Positions 26,077 to 36,126 are shown, counted from the stretch's first letter. The stretch: DNA of 64,000 nucleotides from Autumnicola musiva (GCF_031846585.1 NZ_JAVRHK010000004.1:186001-250000), one strand, 5' to 3'. The notes: generated by a model from the letters alone, not told the origin. Program-made: numbers and translations.

Positions 26077-27231
26077 TTATGGTGTTTTGGATTTTGGTTG
26101 AGTTTCGAATTCAACCACATTATTATATGCTTTTTTACGTTCAAAATTTTCATCGAATAGTAGCGGATAATTTTTTCTACCTTCAACTGGATAGGTATCT
26201 AACCAGGAATATTTGTCTGAAATATTCCAGAAAGTCACCCCGGTAATTATGTCTTTATAATCCCTAAAAACCCTAAAAAACATATCGTAGGCTTCAATTT
26301 GTTTTTGTTCAAGTTCGGGAGTAAGTTCATCTGATTCGCCTTCTTTAAGTTCGCGACGTTCTTTTTCCCAGGGATAAAGCGAAACATCAAGTTCGGTAAT
26401 TTGAATTTCCAGGCCTAATTCTGAATACAAATTCAAAGCTTCTCTTAATTCTTCTTCTGATGGTCCGTGAATTGACCAGTGTGCCTGGATTCCCACGCCA
26501 TCAATCGGTGCATCTTTTTCTTGAAGAAATTTTAGCAATTCAATAATCCTATCTCTTTTTTCAGGAATAATCGCATTATAATCGTTGTAAAATAACTTCA
26601 CATCTGGGTCTGCTTCGTGAGCATATTCAAAGGCTTTTACCAGGAAATCTTTTCCTGCAATTTTAAGCCATTCCGAATCACGATATACTTTTGTAGAATC
26701 ATCGGCTACGGCTTCGTTTACCACATCCCAGGCATAGATAACACCAGAATAACGCGGAACTACCGAATCTATATGATTTTTCATTCGCTTTAACAGCTCT
26801 TCTTTACTTACTTTTCCACCATTTTCATTTTCAAAGATCCAACCGCCGGTTTGTTGATGCCAAACCAGGGCGTGTCCTCGCATTTTTAAATTGTTTTCTT
26901 TTGCAAATTCAGCGAGTAGATCGGCATCTTCCCAATAAAATCTATCTTTTTGGGGATGAATAGGTCCCATTTTCATTACATTTTCTGGCGTGATACTGAT
27001 GTATTCCTTTGTGATCAATTCAGCCGATTGCCCTTTGACAGAATTTGGTGCAACAGCTACGCCCATCGGGAAATAATCATCGTAGTAATCTTTCAGTCCA
27101 ATTTCTGAAGAATCTTCTGTTTGAGCCTTAACTTCTTTTTCTTCAGAATCGGTATTGGATTTGCAGGCGATAAACGCTGCAGCAAATGCAAGAATAAAAA
27201 TCGATTTTTGAAATATTTTTGGTGAATTCAT
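26077..27231 (-). CDS. GH10 endo-1,4-beta-xylanase, lipoprotein
   Basis: 384 residues. Lipobox IAC (Cys23), followed by an acidic-rich stretch (SNTDSEEKE) of the kind that directs Bacteroidetes lipoproteins to the cell surface. The GH10 barrel is complete: SITPENVMKMGPIHP, GHALVWHQQTGGW, acid/base Glu173 in WDVVNEAV, nucleophile Glu280 in ITELDVS and TFWNISDKYSWL. It cuts the xylan backbone to oligosaccharides. A single-domain enzyme, unlike the CBM-containing GH10-like proteins at the right end of the window. Gap of 5 bases to uxuA. Confidence 0.94.
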   Translation of the reverse strand: MNSPKIFQKSIFILAFAAAFIACKSNTDSEEKEVKAQTEDSSEIGLKDYYDDYFPMGVAVAPNSVKGQSAELITKEYISITPENVMKMGPIHPQKDRFYWEDADLLAEFAKENNLKMRGHALVWHQQTGGWIFENENGGKVSKEELLKRMKNHIDSVVPRYSGVIYAWDVVNEAVADDSTKVYRDSEWLKIAGKDFLVKAFEYAHEADPDVKLFYNDYNAIIPEKRDRIIELLKFLQEKDAPIDGVGIQAHWSIHGPSEEELREALNLYSELGLEIQITELDVSLYPWEKERRELKEGESDELTPELEQKQIEAYDMFFRVFRDYKDIITGVTFWNISDKYSWLDTYPVEGRKNYPLLFDENFERKKAYNNVVEFETQPKSKTP

Positions 27232-27236
27232 AGCTT

Positions 27237-28406
27237 TTAATTTAATGATTCCTGTAATCCTAATTCGAGTCCGCGTAATTCTGCAAGACCTTTTAACCTG
27301 CCTATAAAAGAATAGCCCGCGTAATAGTTTTTATTCGCTTCTAACGTGTGTAGGTAACCATGGTCAGGACGCATTGGGATGCTTTGATTTCTTTTTTGCA
27401 TTGTTTTTAAGATGCGTTTTACCACCTCTAACATAGGAACATCGCCATCCAGGTGGTTAGATTCCATAAAGACGCCGGTTACTTTCTTTTTTACATTTCT
27501 AAGGTGTAAAAAATGAATTCTTTCTTCAAATTCATCGTAAATCTCAAGAAGATCGTGATCGGGATTTGCGCCTAATGAACCGGTGCAATAACAAAGCCCG
27601 TTGGCCTTGCTTTTTACATTTTCAAAAATAAATTTCAGGTCATTGTGGCTACTCACTACACGAGGCAAACCTAATACCGAAAATGGTGGATCATCGGGAT
27701 GGATAGCGAGGTTTACATTGCTTTCTTCGGCTACCGGTGTAACTTCAGAAAGAAAATAAACCAGGTTTTTCCTCAATTTTTCATCAGTGATATGGGAATA
27801 GGAATCCAAGAGATTTTTAATAATTTCGGCAGTAAAATTTTCGGTACTGCCCGGTAATCCTAATAGAATGTTCTTAAAAAGTTTTTCTTTTTCTTCGGAA
27901 GAAAGATTATCACCTACTTTTTTGGCTGCAGTAATCTGCGCTTCAGTATAATCTTTTTCGGCGTTTTTTCTTTTTAGTAGAAACACGTCAAAATAAGCAA
28001 ACTTTAAAGGATCGTATTTTAAAACTGAAGCGCCTTCTTCATTTTCGTGATAATGATCTGTTCGCACCCAATCAAGAATTGGCATAAAATTATAAGCGAC
28101 CACGCGAATACCGCATTTGCCAATATTTTGAAGGCTTATTTTATAATTTTCTATGTATTGCTTATAGTTTCCAGATGCCTTTTTTATGTCTTCGTGAACC
28201 GGCAGGCTTTCTATTAAGCTCCATTCCAGTCCATAGCTTTCAATTAAGGTTTTTCGTTCTAAAATGGCTTCTTCGGTCCAAATTTCACCTACAGGAATTT
28301 CGTGCAACGCGGTTACAATTCCAATTATCCCGGCTTGTTTTAAATCTTTTAGCGAAAGTACATCGTTAGGGCCGTACCATCGCATTGTTTGTGTCATTGA
28401 AATCAT
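27237..28406 (-). CDS. uxuA: D-mannonate dehydratase
   Basis: 389 residues, normal length for UxuA. The start MTQTMRWYGPNDVLSLKDLK, after three extra residues MIS, is typical; the ATG at 28397 is an alternative start. Other family features are GIVTALHEIPVGEIW, VVAYNFMPILDWVRTD, LAIHPDDPPFSVLGLPR, CYCTGSLGAN, FLHLRNVKK and MRPDHGYL. It dehydrates D-mannonate to 2-keto-3-deoxygluconate (KDG) in the cytoplasm. It sits one base after the SDR gene that should supply mannonate. Confidence 0.95.
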   Translation of the reverse strand: MISMTQTMRWYGPNDVLSLKDLKQAGIIGIVTALHEIPVGEIWTEEAILERKTLIESYGLEWSLIESLPVHEDIKKASGNYKQYIENYKISLQNIGKCGIRVVAYNFMPILDWVRTDHYHENEEGASVLKYDPLKFAYFDVFLLKRKNAEKDYTEAQITAAKKVGDNLSSEEKEKLFKNILLGLPGSTENFTAEIIKNLLDSYSHITDEKLRKNLVYFLSEVTPVAEESNVNLAIHPDDPPFSVLGLPRVVSSHNDLKFIFENVKSKANGLCYCTGSLGANPDHDLLEIYDEFEERIHFLHLRNVKKKVTGVFMESNHLDGDVPMLEVVKRILKTMQKRNQSIPMRPDHGYLHTLEANKNYYAGYSFIGRLKGLAELRGLELGLQESLN

Positions 28407-28407
28407 C

Positions 28408-29151
28408 CTAAAATCCTATTGAATTTCCACCATCTACCGGTAAAATAGTTCCTGTTACAAAAGCCGATTCTGAAGTTGCAAAATAATAAACCGCATCGGC
28501 TATATCTGAAGGTTGCCCTAATTTACCCATTGGCGTTCTGGATAAAACCCTATTTTTTCTTTCAGGATCGTTATTCAAAGCTTTTCTGGACATGCTGGTT
28601 TCAATAAATCCTGGAGCCACTGCATTTACACGAATTCCAAATTGAGCTAAATCTACGGCCATAGCCCGTGTCATCCCATCCACGGCAGTTTTACTGGCCG
28701 AGTAAGCAATAACTTTAGGAATACCGTACTGTGCTGCCATTGAGCTAATATTAATAATACTGCCCGAATTTTGCTTTTTCATTATTTTAGCCACCTCGCG
28801 GCTAATAGCGAAAAGTCCCAAAACATTGGTGTGTAAAATATTCTGAAATTCTTCGTTGGTTACTTCCAGGAATTCCTTTTTCATATTGATACCGGCATTA
28901 TTTACCAGGATGTCGATACTTTCGGCTTCCTGCCCAATTCTTTCTACAGCTGCAGATATTTTATCTAAATCGTTTAAATCAAGTATAAATGGAATGGCGT
29001 TTTCACCTAATTCCTTACAGGCCTTTTCTGTTTTTTCTTTGTTTCTACCGTTTACGTAAGTTTTAATTCCTTTTTCACAGAGTTTTTTGGCTGTTGCAAA
29101 TCCGAGTCCGGCATTAGCGCCGGTTACGACTGCTGTTAATTGTTTGGTCAT
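28408..29151 (-). CDS. SDR-family oxidoreductase, probable D-fructuronate reductase (UxuB role)
   Basis: 247 residues, classical short-chain dehydrogenase. Features are the cofactor motif TGANAGLG (10-17), VNNAG (83-87), catalytic Ser137, Tyr150 and Lys154 (YSASK), and the C-terminal VTGTILPVDGG. SDRs fused into uronate operons of Bacteroidetes replace the canonical long-chain UxuB. Position between GH67 and uxuA and the absence of any other reductase in the window make fructuronate to mannonate reduction the best guess. A gluconate 5-dehydrogenase-like activity cannot be excluded from sequence. Confidence 0.85.
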   Translation of the reverse strand: MTKQLTAVVTGANAGLGFATAKKLCEKGIKTYVNGRNKEKTEKACKELGENAIPFILDLNDLDKISAAVERIGQEAESIDILVNNAGINMKKEFLEVTNEEFQNILHTNVLGLFAISREVAKIMKKQNSGSIINISSMAAQYGIPKVIAYSASKTAVDGMTRAMAVDLAQFGIRVNAVAPGFIETSMSRKALNNDPERKNRVLSRTPMGKLGQPSDIADAVYYFATSESAFVTGTILPVDGGNSIGF

Positions 29152-29169
29152 TTTTTGTAGGTTTTTTTG

Positions 29170-31314
29170 TTACCAGGAAGGATTTATGCCTGGCGCATAT
29201 GGTCGTTCTATAGATTTATAGTATTCAAGATCGTGTTCTGGTTCTGGTACTCCGGTTGGTAGTTCCATTTCAGAGAATTGCTGAAAATAACTTAAACAGG
29301 CGTCCCGCCACCATTTTGCTTCTTCCAGCTGAATTGCAAGTAACATCGAAGTTTTTTCAAATTCCTCTTCATTTACATATTGCTCCATTGTTGCCCAGGT
29401 TTTCTGCATCTGTTCAACCTGCTCAACACCTTTTTGATAATGTAAAGCAATATTATTCCACAAAGATTTTCCATTTTTCATTTCGTAATCCCATGGTAGA
29501 TGATGGAACCACAGCAAGTATTTCTCAGGAGTGGTTTTAGGGTTGCTATACTTTTCTGCAATAGGTTTAGCATATTGAGCCAGTGCATTACTACCTGAGG
29601 CGGTTCTGTCAAAGCCTATCCCATTTTTATCTGCTTTATGATAATAAACAGGATTCCATTCAGGCCGGCCTAGATCATCTACCCACGGCCCTGGACCGTA
29701 ATGATGGCTGGTAGCCATAATATGATGTAATCCCAGAGGTGTCATATAATTTACCACTGTTTCGCGAGATTCTATTAAGAGATCGGTCATAGGTTTGACA
29801 AAATCTTCCTCATTAGAAAAATTTATTTTCAACCATTCCTGTGCTATATCTTTAGAATCTATATATGGGTCCCAGGCTAATCTCCCAAAACCATACCAGT
29901 CTGCTTGTCCAAAGGGATGCCCTGTCCAGTTTTTTTCGGTACCAATATTGGCCACTCCAGCGATTCCCGTTAATTTTTTATTTGAATTTGTGCCATCTAT
30001 AATTTTGGCGACCGTAGAATTTTCTCCATTAGAATAAGTGTCTTCGTCTAAAACTTCTTCAAACAGTTTGGGAAGAAAAACCAGGTGAGAACTAAAGCCA
30101 AGGTACTCCTGTGTTATTTGAAATTCCATCATCAAGGGAGTATTGGGCATTGCACCAAACATTGGGTGAAAAGGTTCTCGCGGTTGAAAATCTATGGCTC
30201 CATTTTTAACCTGGACCATTACATTATCGGCAAATTTTCCATCATAAGGAATAAACTGGTCATAAGCTTGTTTTGCGCGATCGTCTGGATCTTCTTCCGA
30301 ATAGACAAAGGCACGCCACATGATAATTCCATTGTGGGAAGCAACTGCCTCGGCAAGCATATTAGCGCCGTCTACATGTGTTCTGTCGTATTGAAAAGGT
30401 CCTGGTTGGCCTTCGGAATCAGCTTTAACTAAAAAACCACCAAAATCGGGAATTTCGGCATAAATTTCATCGGCAATATTTTTCCACCATTTTTTTACAT
30501 TTTCATCTAAAGGATCGGCAGTATCAAGGTCGCCTAATTCAATTGGGGCTGAAAATCGCGCTGTAAGGTAAACCTGGATCCCGTAAGGTCTAAAAACTTC
30601 GGCCAGGGCTTTTACTTTTTCAATATAATGTGGGGTTAAAATTAACGCGTTAGAATTTACGTTGGTCAAAACCGTACCATTAATTCCTATCGCAGCATTC
30701 GCACGGGCATAATCTTTATATTCGGGTTTTATAAGTTCGGGTAAAAGATGCCAATCCCAGATTGAAAAACCGGCATAACCCCTTTCTACGGTGCGATCTA
30801 AATTATCCCAATGGTTAAGAACACGTTTCTGGATTTTAGGTTTATCTTCAATATTTAAAGCTGAAATATCATTCCATTGTTGCATTTCACGGAGAAAACC
30901 ATATGTTCCATAAAGAAGAGCTATTTCAGAATTTCCACTTATTACAATTGTATTGCCATTATTAATCGTAGTGATTTTATAACCTTCCTCTCCCAGGTTT
31001 TTAGTATTAATCTGGTTTTTAAGTGTAGAAGGTAATTTATTTTGAACTCCTATAATTAATTTCGATTCATTGTTAGGTTCTGAATCTTCAAAATCAAAGC
31101 CTGCTCGAGCTAATTGTAATTCCTTTTTAATAGATTGAATTGTAGAAGAGTTACCAATTACCTCTGTGTTATTTAGAAAGGAAGTATAACTTTTCTCTAC
31201 AGTAGGATCTTGTATTTCTTTATAGTCTAACCAGAGTTCGTATCCTTCCTGAGCCTGAGTATTAAATATTAATAGGCCTAAAAGTGCCAGGGAAATAAAT
31301 TTCTTTAAGTTCAT
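29170..31314 (-). CDS. aguA: GH67 alpha-glucuronidase
   Basis: 714 residues with a signal peptide (LALLGLLIFNTQAQ). The alpha-glucuronidase domains are complete. Expected catalytic residues by alignment with the Cellvibrio enzyme are Glu301 (KADSEGQPGP), Asp375 (AIDFQPREP) and Glu403 (ITQEYLG); their spacing agrees. GH67 releases (4-O-methyl-)glucuronate from the non-reducing end of short aldouronic acids, complementing GH115, which acts on internal residues. First gene of the minus-strand operon; an operator-like palindrome lies 10 bases upstream of the start codon. Confidence 0.95.
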   Translation of the reverse strand: MNLKKFISLALLGLLIFNTQAQEGYELWLDYKEIQDPTVEKSYTSFLNNTEVIGNSSTIQSIKKELQLARAGFDFEDSEPNNESKLIIGVQNKLPSTLKNQINTKNLGEEGYKITTINNGNTIVISGNSEIALLYGTYGFLREMQQWNDISALNIEDKPKIQKRVLNHWDNLDRTVERGYAGFSIWDWHLLPELIKPEYKDYARANAAIGINGTVLTNVNSNALILTPHYIEKVKALAEVFRPYGIQVYLTARFSAPIELGDLDTADPLDENVKKWWKNIADEIYAEIPDFGGFLVKADSEGQPGPFQYDRTHVDGANMLAEAVASHNGIIMWRAFVYSEEDPDDRAKQAYDQFIPYDGKFADNVMVQVKNGAIDFQPREPFHPMFGAMPNTPLMMEFQITQEYLGFSSHLVFLPKLFEEVLDEDTYSNGENSTVAKIIDGTNSNKKLTGIAGVANIGTEKNWTGHPFGQADWYGFGRLAWDPYIDSKDIAQEWLKINFSNEEDFVKPMTDLLIESRETVVNYMTPLGLHHIMATSHHYGPGPWVDDLGRPEWNPVYYHKADKNGIGFDRTASGSNALAQYAKPIAEKYSNPKTTPEKYLLWFHHLPWDYEMKNGKSLWNNIALHYQKGVEQVEQMQKTWATMEQYVNEEEFEKTSMLLAIQLEEAKWWRDACLSYFQQFSEMELPTGVPEPEHDLEYYKSIERPYAPGINPSW

Positions 31315-31323
31315 TATAATTTA

Positions 31324-31335
31324 TCAAACGATTGT
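31324..31335 (-). promoter_or_regulatory. LacI-type operator site upstream of the GH67 operon
   Basis: TCAAACGATTGT, 10 bases upstream of the GH67 start. It matches the shared consensus GCAAnCGnTTGC in its core, with deviations at both outer bases. Confidence 0.6.
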
Positions 31336-31380
31336 GGGCTGAAAATTAGACAAAAAAAGCTTTCTGACAAAATTTTTTAT

Positions 31381-31392
31381 GCAATCGGTTGT
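31381..31392 (+). promoter_or_regulatory. LacI-type operator site upstream of the GH3 operon
   Basis: GCAATCGGTTGT, 89 bases before the GH3 start, in the divergent promoter region shared with the GH67 operon. It fits GCAAnCGnTTGC except for the last base. Confidence 0.65.
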
Positions 31393-31480
31393 GTTTATAG
31401 TAAAATTATGTTTTATTTGTTAAGACATTTTTAAGAAGGTAATACTTAAATATTGGTGTATAAACTTAAATCAGAAAATT

Positions 31481-33682
31481 ATGAATTATAGAGTAATGAG
31501 AACCTTCCTAATGATTTTTGTACTGGGAAACTGGGGCACTATTAATGCGCAGGAGAAAGATGAAAATTATGGTTTTTATAATGAGTCACTGAGTATAGAC
31601 GCAAGAGTGGACCATTTAATCAATCGATTAACTTTAGAGGAAAAAGCTATGCAAATGATGCATGACAGTCCGGCCATAGAACGTTTGGGGATTCCAGAAT
31701 ATAATTGGTGGAACGAAGCATTGCACGGTATAGGTCGCTCTGGAGTGGCTACGGTTTTTCCGCAGGCCATCGGGATGGGCGCTACTTTTGATGAAGATTT
31801 AATTTTTAAAGTTTCTTCGGCAATTTCAGATGAAGCCCGCGGAAATCATAATACCGCCGTAGAAAACGGGTATAGAAGACAATACAGCGGACTAACATTT
31901 TGGACTCCGAATATTAATATTTTTCGTGATCCGCGGTGGGGAAGAGGACAGGAAACTTACGGGGAAGATCCTTTTCTTACTGCAAAATTAGGGGTGGCGT
32001 TTGTAAAAGGCCTGCAGGGCGATGATGATAAATATCTTAAAACCGCTGCTGCTGCGAAACATTATGCAGTACATAGCGGTCCTGAGAAATTAAGACACGA
32101 ATTTAATGCAGTTGCTTCTCAAAAAGATTTATGGGAAACTTATTTGCCGGCTTTTGAAGCCCTGGTAGATGCGGAGGTAGAAACTATTATGTGCGCTTAT
32201 AATGCTACTAACGGAGAACCTTGTTGTGCAAATGAATATTTACTTACCGATGTGCTACGGGATAAGTGGGGTTTTAAAGGCCATGTGGTAAGCGATTGCT
32301 GGGCATTGGAAGATTTTTATGGAGGTCACAATGTTGTGGAAACTCCTGAAGAAGCTGCGGCTCTTGGAATAAAAAGCGGGGTTAACCTTAACTGTGGTAG
32401 CGTTTATCCTTCTTTGGTAGAAGCGGTAAATCAAGGCTTGGTAACCGAAGAAGAAATAGACAAGCAACTTGCCGTTTTGATGAAAACCAAGTTTAAACTT
32501 GGTCTTTTTGATTCCCCTACAAATAATCCATATTCTAAACTTTCTGCAAAAGATATTAATACAAGTGAACACAGAGCATTGGCCAGGGAGACTGCCCAAA
32601 AGTCTATCGTGATGCTTAAAAATAACAATGTACTTCCTTTGAAAAATGACCTGGCGAAATATTTTATTACCGGGCCAAATGCTACGAGTGTTGAAATTTT
32701 GCTTGGTAACTATCACGGTGTAAATCCCGATTTGGTTACAATTATTGAAGGAATAGCAGGAGCTATAGAACCTCAAAGTCAGTTACAATACCGCCAGGGG
32801 ACTTTGTTAGATCGTCCAAATGCAAACCCGCAGGATTGGGCTTCGCCGAATGCTGCAAATAGCGATGCTACCATCGCTGTATTAGGAATTTCCGGAGTTT
32901 TAGAAGGCGAAGAAGGGGAGTCTATAGCTTCAGAAACTTTTGGAGATAGGTTGGATTATAACCTTCCTGAAAATCAGCTGGATTATTTACGAAAATTGAA
33001 TGAAGCCGCCGGCGATAATCCGGTGATTGCGGTAATTACGGGCGGAAGCCCAATGAATCTGGAAGAAGTACACGAACTGGCAGACGCGGTATTAATGGTT
33101 TGGTATCCCGGCCAGGAAGGTGGTAACGCCGTGGCAGATATTATTTTTGGAGAGGTTTCTCCATCGGGTAGATTGCCAATTACTTTTCCAAAATCCCTGG
33201 ACGATTTGCCTCCATATGAAGATTATACGATGAAGGGTAGAACTTATAAATATATGGATGCAGAACCAATGTATCCTTTTGGCTATGGGTTGAGCTATTC
33301 AGATTTTGAATTTTCTGATATAAAATTATCCAAAGAAAAAATTCGAAAAGGGCAAAACCTGGAGGCGAGTTTAGAAGTTTCTAATGTGGGAGATCGTGAA
33401 GCCGAAGAAGTTGTACAATTGTATGTTTCAGATTTAGAAACTTCTGTAGAGGCGCCTAAATATCAGCTTTACGGAATTAAAAGAGTAAATTTAAAAGCAG
33501 GAAGTTCTAAAGAAATAAAGTTTGATATTACTCCCGAGATGATGGAGCTTGTAAATAACGAAGGTGAAAGTATCATAGAAAAAGGAGAATTTAAAATTTA
33601 TATAGGAAGTTCCAGCCCTTCTGCCAGAAGCCTGGAATTAGGTGCAGCCCAGTTTAAAGAAGCCGTGTTTACGCTAAGATAA
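31481..33682 (+). CDS. GH3 beta-xylosidase
   Basis: 733 residues with a signal peptide (cleavage near TINAQ). The GH3 N-terminal barrel has NWWNEALHGIGRSGVATVFP and the nucleophile Asp272 in VVSDCWAL. The AHYAVHSGPE and RGQETYGEDPFLT patterns are typical of GH3 xylan 1,4-beta-xylosidases rather than beta-glucosidases. The second alpha/beta domain (~380-570) and C-terminal fibronectin-III-like domain (~620-720) are complete. It releases xylose from xylo-oligosaccharides in the periplasm. First gene of the plus-strand operon GH3-uxaC-kdgK-kdgA-TRAP. Confidence 0.92.
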   Translation: MNYRVMRTFLMIFVLGNWGTINAQEKDENYGFYNESLSIDARVDHLINRLTLEEKAMQMMHDSPAIERLGIPEYNWWNEALHGIGRSGVATVFPQAIGMGATFDEDLIFKVSSAISDEARGNHNTAVENGYRRQYSGLTFWTPNINIFRDPRWGRGQETYGEDPFLTAKLGVAFVKGLQGDDDKYLKTAAAAKHYAVHSGPEKLRHEFNAVASQKDLWETYLPAFEALVDAEVETIMCAYNATNGEPCCANEYLLTDVLRDKWGFKGHVVSDCWALEDFYGGHNVVETPEEAAALGIKSGVNLNCGSVYPSLVEAVNQGLVTEEEIDKQLAVLMKTKFKLGLFDSPTNNPYSKLSAKDINTSEHRALARETAQKSIVMLKNNNVLPLKNDLAKYFITGPNATSVEILLGNYHGVNPDLVTIIEGIAGAIEPQSQLQYRQGTLLDRPNANPQDWASPNAANSDATIAVLGISGVLEGEEGESIASETFGDRLDYNLPENQLDYLRKLNEAAGDNPVIAVITGGSPMNLEEVHELADAVLMVWYPGQEGGNAVADIIFGEVSPSGRLPITFPKSLDDLPPYEDYTMKGRTYKYMDAEPMYPFGYGLSYSDFEFSDIKLSKEKIRKGQNLEASLEVSNVGDREAEEVVQLYVSDLETSVEAPKYQLYGIKRVNLKAGSSKEIKFDITPEMMELVNNEGESIIEKGEFKIYIGSSSPSARSLELGAAQFKEAVFTLR

Positions 33683-33703
33683 CAACCGAAAAGAGTGAAT
33701 TAA

Positions 33704-35119
33704 ATGACGAATTTTATTGAAGAAGATTTTCTTCTGGAAAATAGCTTTGCTAAAGAGCTTTATGAGCGCTATGCTAAAGATATGCCTATTATCGATTATC
33801 ACTGCCATTTGCCAGTTCAAGACATAGCTGAAGACAGGCAATTTAAAAACCTTACTGAAATCTGGATTGCCGGTGATCATTATAAATGGCGCGCTATGCG
33901 GGCGCTTGGTATTGAAGAAAAGTATATTACGGGAAATAGCAGCGATGAGGAGAAATTTCAGAAATGGGCAGAAACCATTCCTTATACCATGCGAAATCCG
34001 CTTTATCATTGGACGCATTTAGAATTGCAACGCTATTTTGGTATTACCGATTTATTGAACGAGAAAAATGCCAAAAAGATCTACAATCAATGTAATTCTT
34101 TGCTTGCTACCCAGGCTTATTCTACCAGGAATTTGCTAAAGAAAATGAATGTAAAAGTGGTTTGCACCACAGATGATCCTGCCGATGATTTAAAACACCA
34201 TAAAAAGATTGCGGAAGATGGTTTTGAAGTAAAAGTGCTTCCCACTTTTAGGCCAGATGGTTTATTGAATATTGAAAGCGATGATTTTGCAGCTTATTTA
34301 AAAAGAATAGGAAATCAAACTAAAATAGATATTAAAGATTTTGATTCCCTTATTAAAGCAGTAGCAAGTAGAATAGAATATTTTCATCAACACGGGTGCA
34401 GGCTTTCAGACCACGGCTTGGAAAGAATGCTGGCTGAAGATTTTTCTAAGGATGAAATAGATAATTTACTCAAGAAAAAATTAGCAGGAGAAAACCTTAC
34501 TGTGAAAGAGTCTGAGAAATATCAATCCGCTTTATTATTAAAATTAGGTAGTTTGTATGCTGCAAAGAACTGGACCATGCAATTACACCTGGGCCCGGTG
34601 CGGGATACCAATTCTAAATTACTCAACCAGATTGGTAAAGATGCAGGCGTAGATAGTATTGGAGATTTAAACCAGGCTAAGCCGCTGGCAAAATTTTTAG
34701 ATACACTAAATAAAAATGAAGATTTGCCTAAAACCATTCTTTATAACGTGAACCCTTCAGATAATGAAGTGATGGCCACAATGGCCGGGAATTTTATGAG
34801 TGATTCCCGGAAAGGAAAAATTCAGCATGGCTCTGCCTGGTGGTTTTTAGATCAAAAAGATGGAATGGAAAAACAGTTGAATTCATTATCAAATATGGGT
34901 TTAATCAGTTGTTTTGTCGGAATGTTAACTGATAGTAGAAGTTTCTTATCTGTACCAAGGCACGAATATTTTAGACGCGTTTTATGTAATTTATTCGGAA
35001 AAGATATTGAAAACAAAGAACTTCCTGAAGATATAGAATGGATAGGTAAAATAATTAAGGATATATGTTATTACAATGCAGAATCGTATTTTGAATTTCC
35101 TGAAATGGACAAAAAGTAA
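33704..35119 (+). CDS. uxaC: Glucuronate isomerase (uronate isomerase)
   Basis: 471 residues, full length. Start region: DMPIIDYHCHLPVQDIAEDR, with the metal-binding HCH motif. Further features are IWIAGDHYKWRAMRALG, TDDPADDL, FRPDGLLNIE and the C-terminal PRHEYFRR and DICYYNA. It isomerizes D-glucuronate to D-fructuronate, the first step of the cytoplasmic pathway completed by the SDR, UxuA, KdgK and KdgA in this window. 21 bases after the GH3 stop, 3 bases before kdgK. Confidence 0.95.
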   Translation: MTNFIEEDFLLENSFAKELYERYAKDMPIIDYHCHLPVQDIAEDRQFKNLTEIWIAGDHYKWRAMRALGIEEKYITGNSSDEEKFQKWAETIPYTMRNPLYHWTHLELQRYFGITDLLNEKNAKKIYNQCNSLLATQAYSTRNLLKKMNVKVVCTTDDPADDLKHHKKIAEDGFEVKVLPTFRPDGLLNIESDDFAAYLKRIGNQTKIDIKDFDSLIKAVASRIEYFHQHGCRLSDHGLERMLAEDFSKDEIDNLLKKKLAGENLTVKESEKYQSALLLKLGSLYAAKNWTMQLHLGPVRDTNSKLLNQIGKDAGVDSIGDLNQAKPLAKFLDTLNKNEDLPKTILYNVNPSDNEVMATMAGNFMSDSRKGKIQHGSAWWFLDQKDGMEKQLNSLSNMGLISCFVGMLTDSRSFLSVPRHEYFRRVLCNLFGKDIENKELPEDIEWIGKIIKDICYYNAESYFEFPEMDKK

Positions 35120-35122
35120 TTT

Positions 35123-36121
35123 ATGAAAAAGCTGGTGAGCCTAGGGGAGTTATTGATGCGCCTGTCTTGCGAAGATGCGCTAAGGTTTTCGCAAATAAAT
35201 AATTTTAAAGTTGTGTACGGCGGGAGTGAGGCAAACGTGCTTATAACTGCAGCAAACTTTGGTTTAAAAACCGAGTTTTTAAGTGTTTTACCCGAAAACG
35301 ATTTAGGGAAATCAGCCATAAATGATTTACGAAATAATAATGTAGGTTTAAATCACATAAAATTTGAAGGGCAGCGATTAGGATTATATTTTTTGGAAAC
35401 AGGGGCTATTAACCGTCCCGGGAAAATAATTTATGACCGGGAAAATTCAGCTTTTTCGCAAATAGAACCCGAATGGTTTAATTGGGATGAGATTTTTAAA
35501 GATTGCAACTGGTTCCATTGGTCAGGAATTACACCGGCGATCTCTGAAAAGGCAGCGCAGGTATGTTCGCATGCGATTAAAGTGGCCAAAAGTAAAGGAA
35601 TTAAAATTTCCGGAGATCTTAATTTCCGCGGAAATCTTTGGCAATACAAAGAGGCCAAGCCTAAAGAAACCATGACCAAACTAGTGGAGCAAAGCGACGT
35701 TTTACTTGCGGGGGCTTATGCCTGTAGTCAGTTTTTCGGTTTAAAAGATATTCAAGATAATCACGAACTTTCTAAAGCTCTAATTAAAAAGTTCCCTTCT
35801 TTAGAAAAAATAGCTATCACAAATCGTGAAGAATTGAATGCATCTCATCACAAATGGTCGGCAGATCTGTTTACAGGGTCAAAATTGTTATCATCTATAG
35901 AATACAACATTTATCCTATTGTAGATCGGGTTGGTGCTGGAGATAGTTTTATGGGAGCACTTATCTACGGACTTCAGCACTTTAAAGAGCAAAAAGCGCT
36001 TGATTTTGCCACGGCGGCTTCGTGTTTAAAACATTCTATTGTGGGAGATTTTAATAGGGTAAGTAAAGAAGAAGTATTAGAATTAATTGAAGGTGATGGC
36101 TCAGGAAGAATTAAAAGATAA
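35123..36121 (+). CDS. kdgK: 2-keto-3-deoxygluconate kinase (PfkB family)
   Basis: 332 residues. PfkB signature 2 is complete as DRVGAGDSFMGALIYGL (catalytic Asp near residue 274). The N-terminus contains LVSLGELLMRL and the glycine pair VYGGSEANV. Its operon position between uxaC and kdgA indicates KDG to KDPG phosphorylation. Sequence alone cannot distinguish it from other sugar-acid kinases, but the context is decisive. Six bases before kdgA. Confidence 0.9.
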   Translation: MKKLVSLGELLMRLSCEDALRFSQINNFKVVYGGSEANVLITAANFGLKTEFLSVLPENDLGKSAINDLRNNNVGLNHIKFEGQRLGLYFLETGAINRPGKIIYDRENSAFSQIEPEWFNWDEIFKDCNWFHWSGITPAISEKAAQVCSHAIKVAKSKGIKISGDLNFRGNLWQYKEAKPKETMTKLVEQSDVLLAGAYACSQFFGLKDIQDNHELSKALIKKFPSLEKIAITNREELNASHHKWSADLFTGSKLLSSIEYNIYPIVDRVGAGDSFMGALIYGLQHFKEQKALDFATAASCLKHSIVGDFNRVSKEEVLELIEGDGSGRIKR

Positions 36122-36126
36122 ATATC

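Noticed and set aside
26076..26186. Longer start for the second GH115 protein
   Set aside because: It would overlap GH10 by over 100 bases and hide the signal peptide; ATG 26075 follows the GH10 stop directly.
32255..32776. 173-codon minus-strand frame inside the GH3 gene
   Set aside because: Antisense shadow of a strongly conserved glycoside hydrolase gene.
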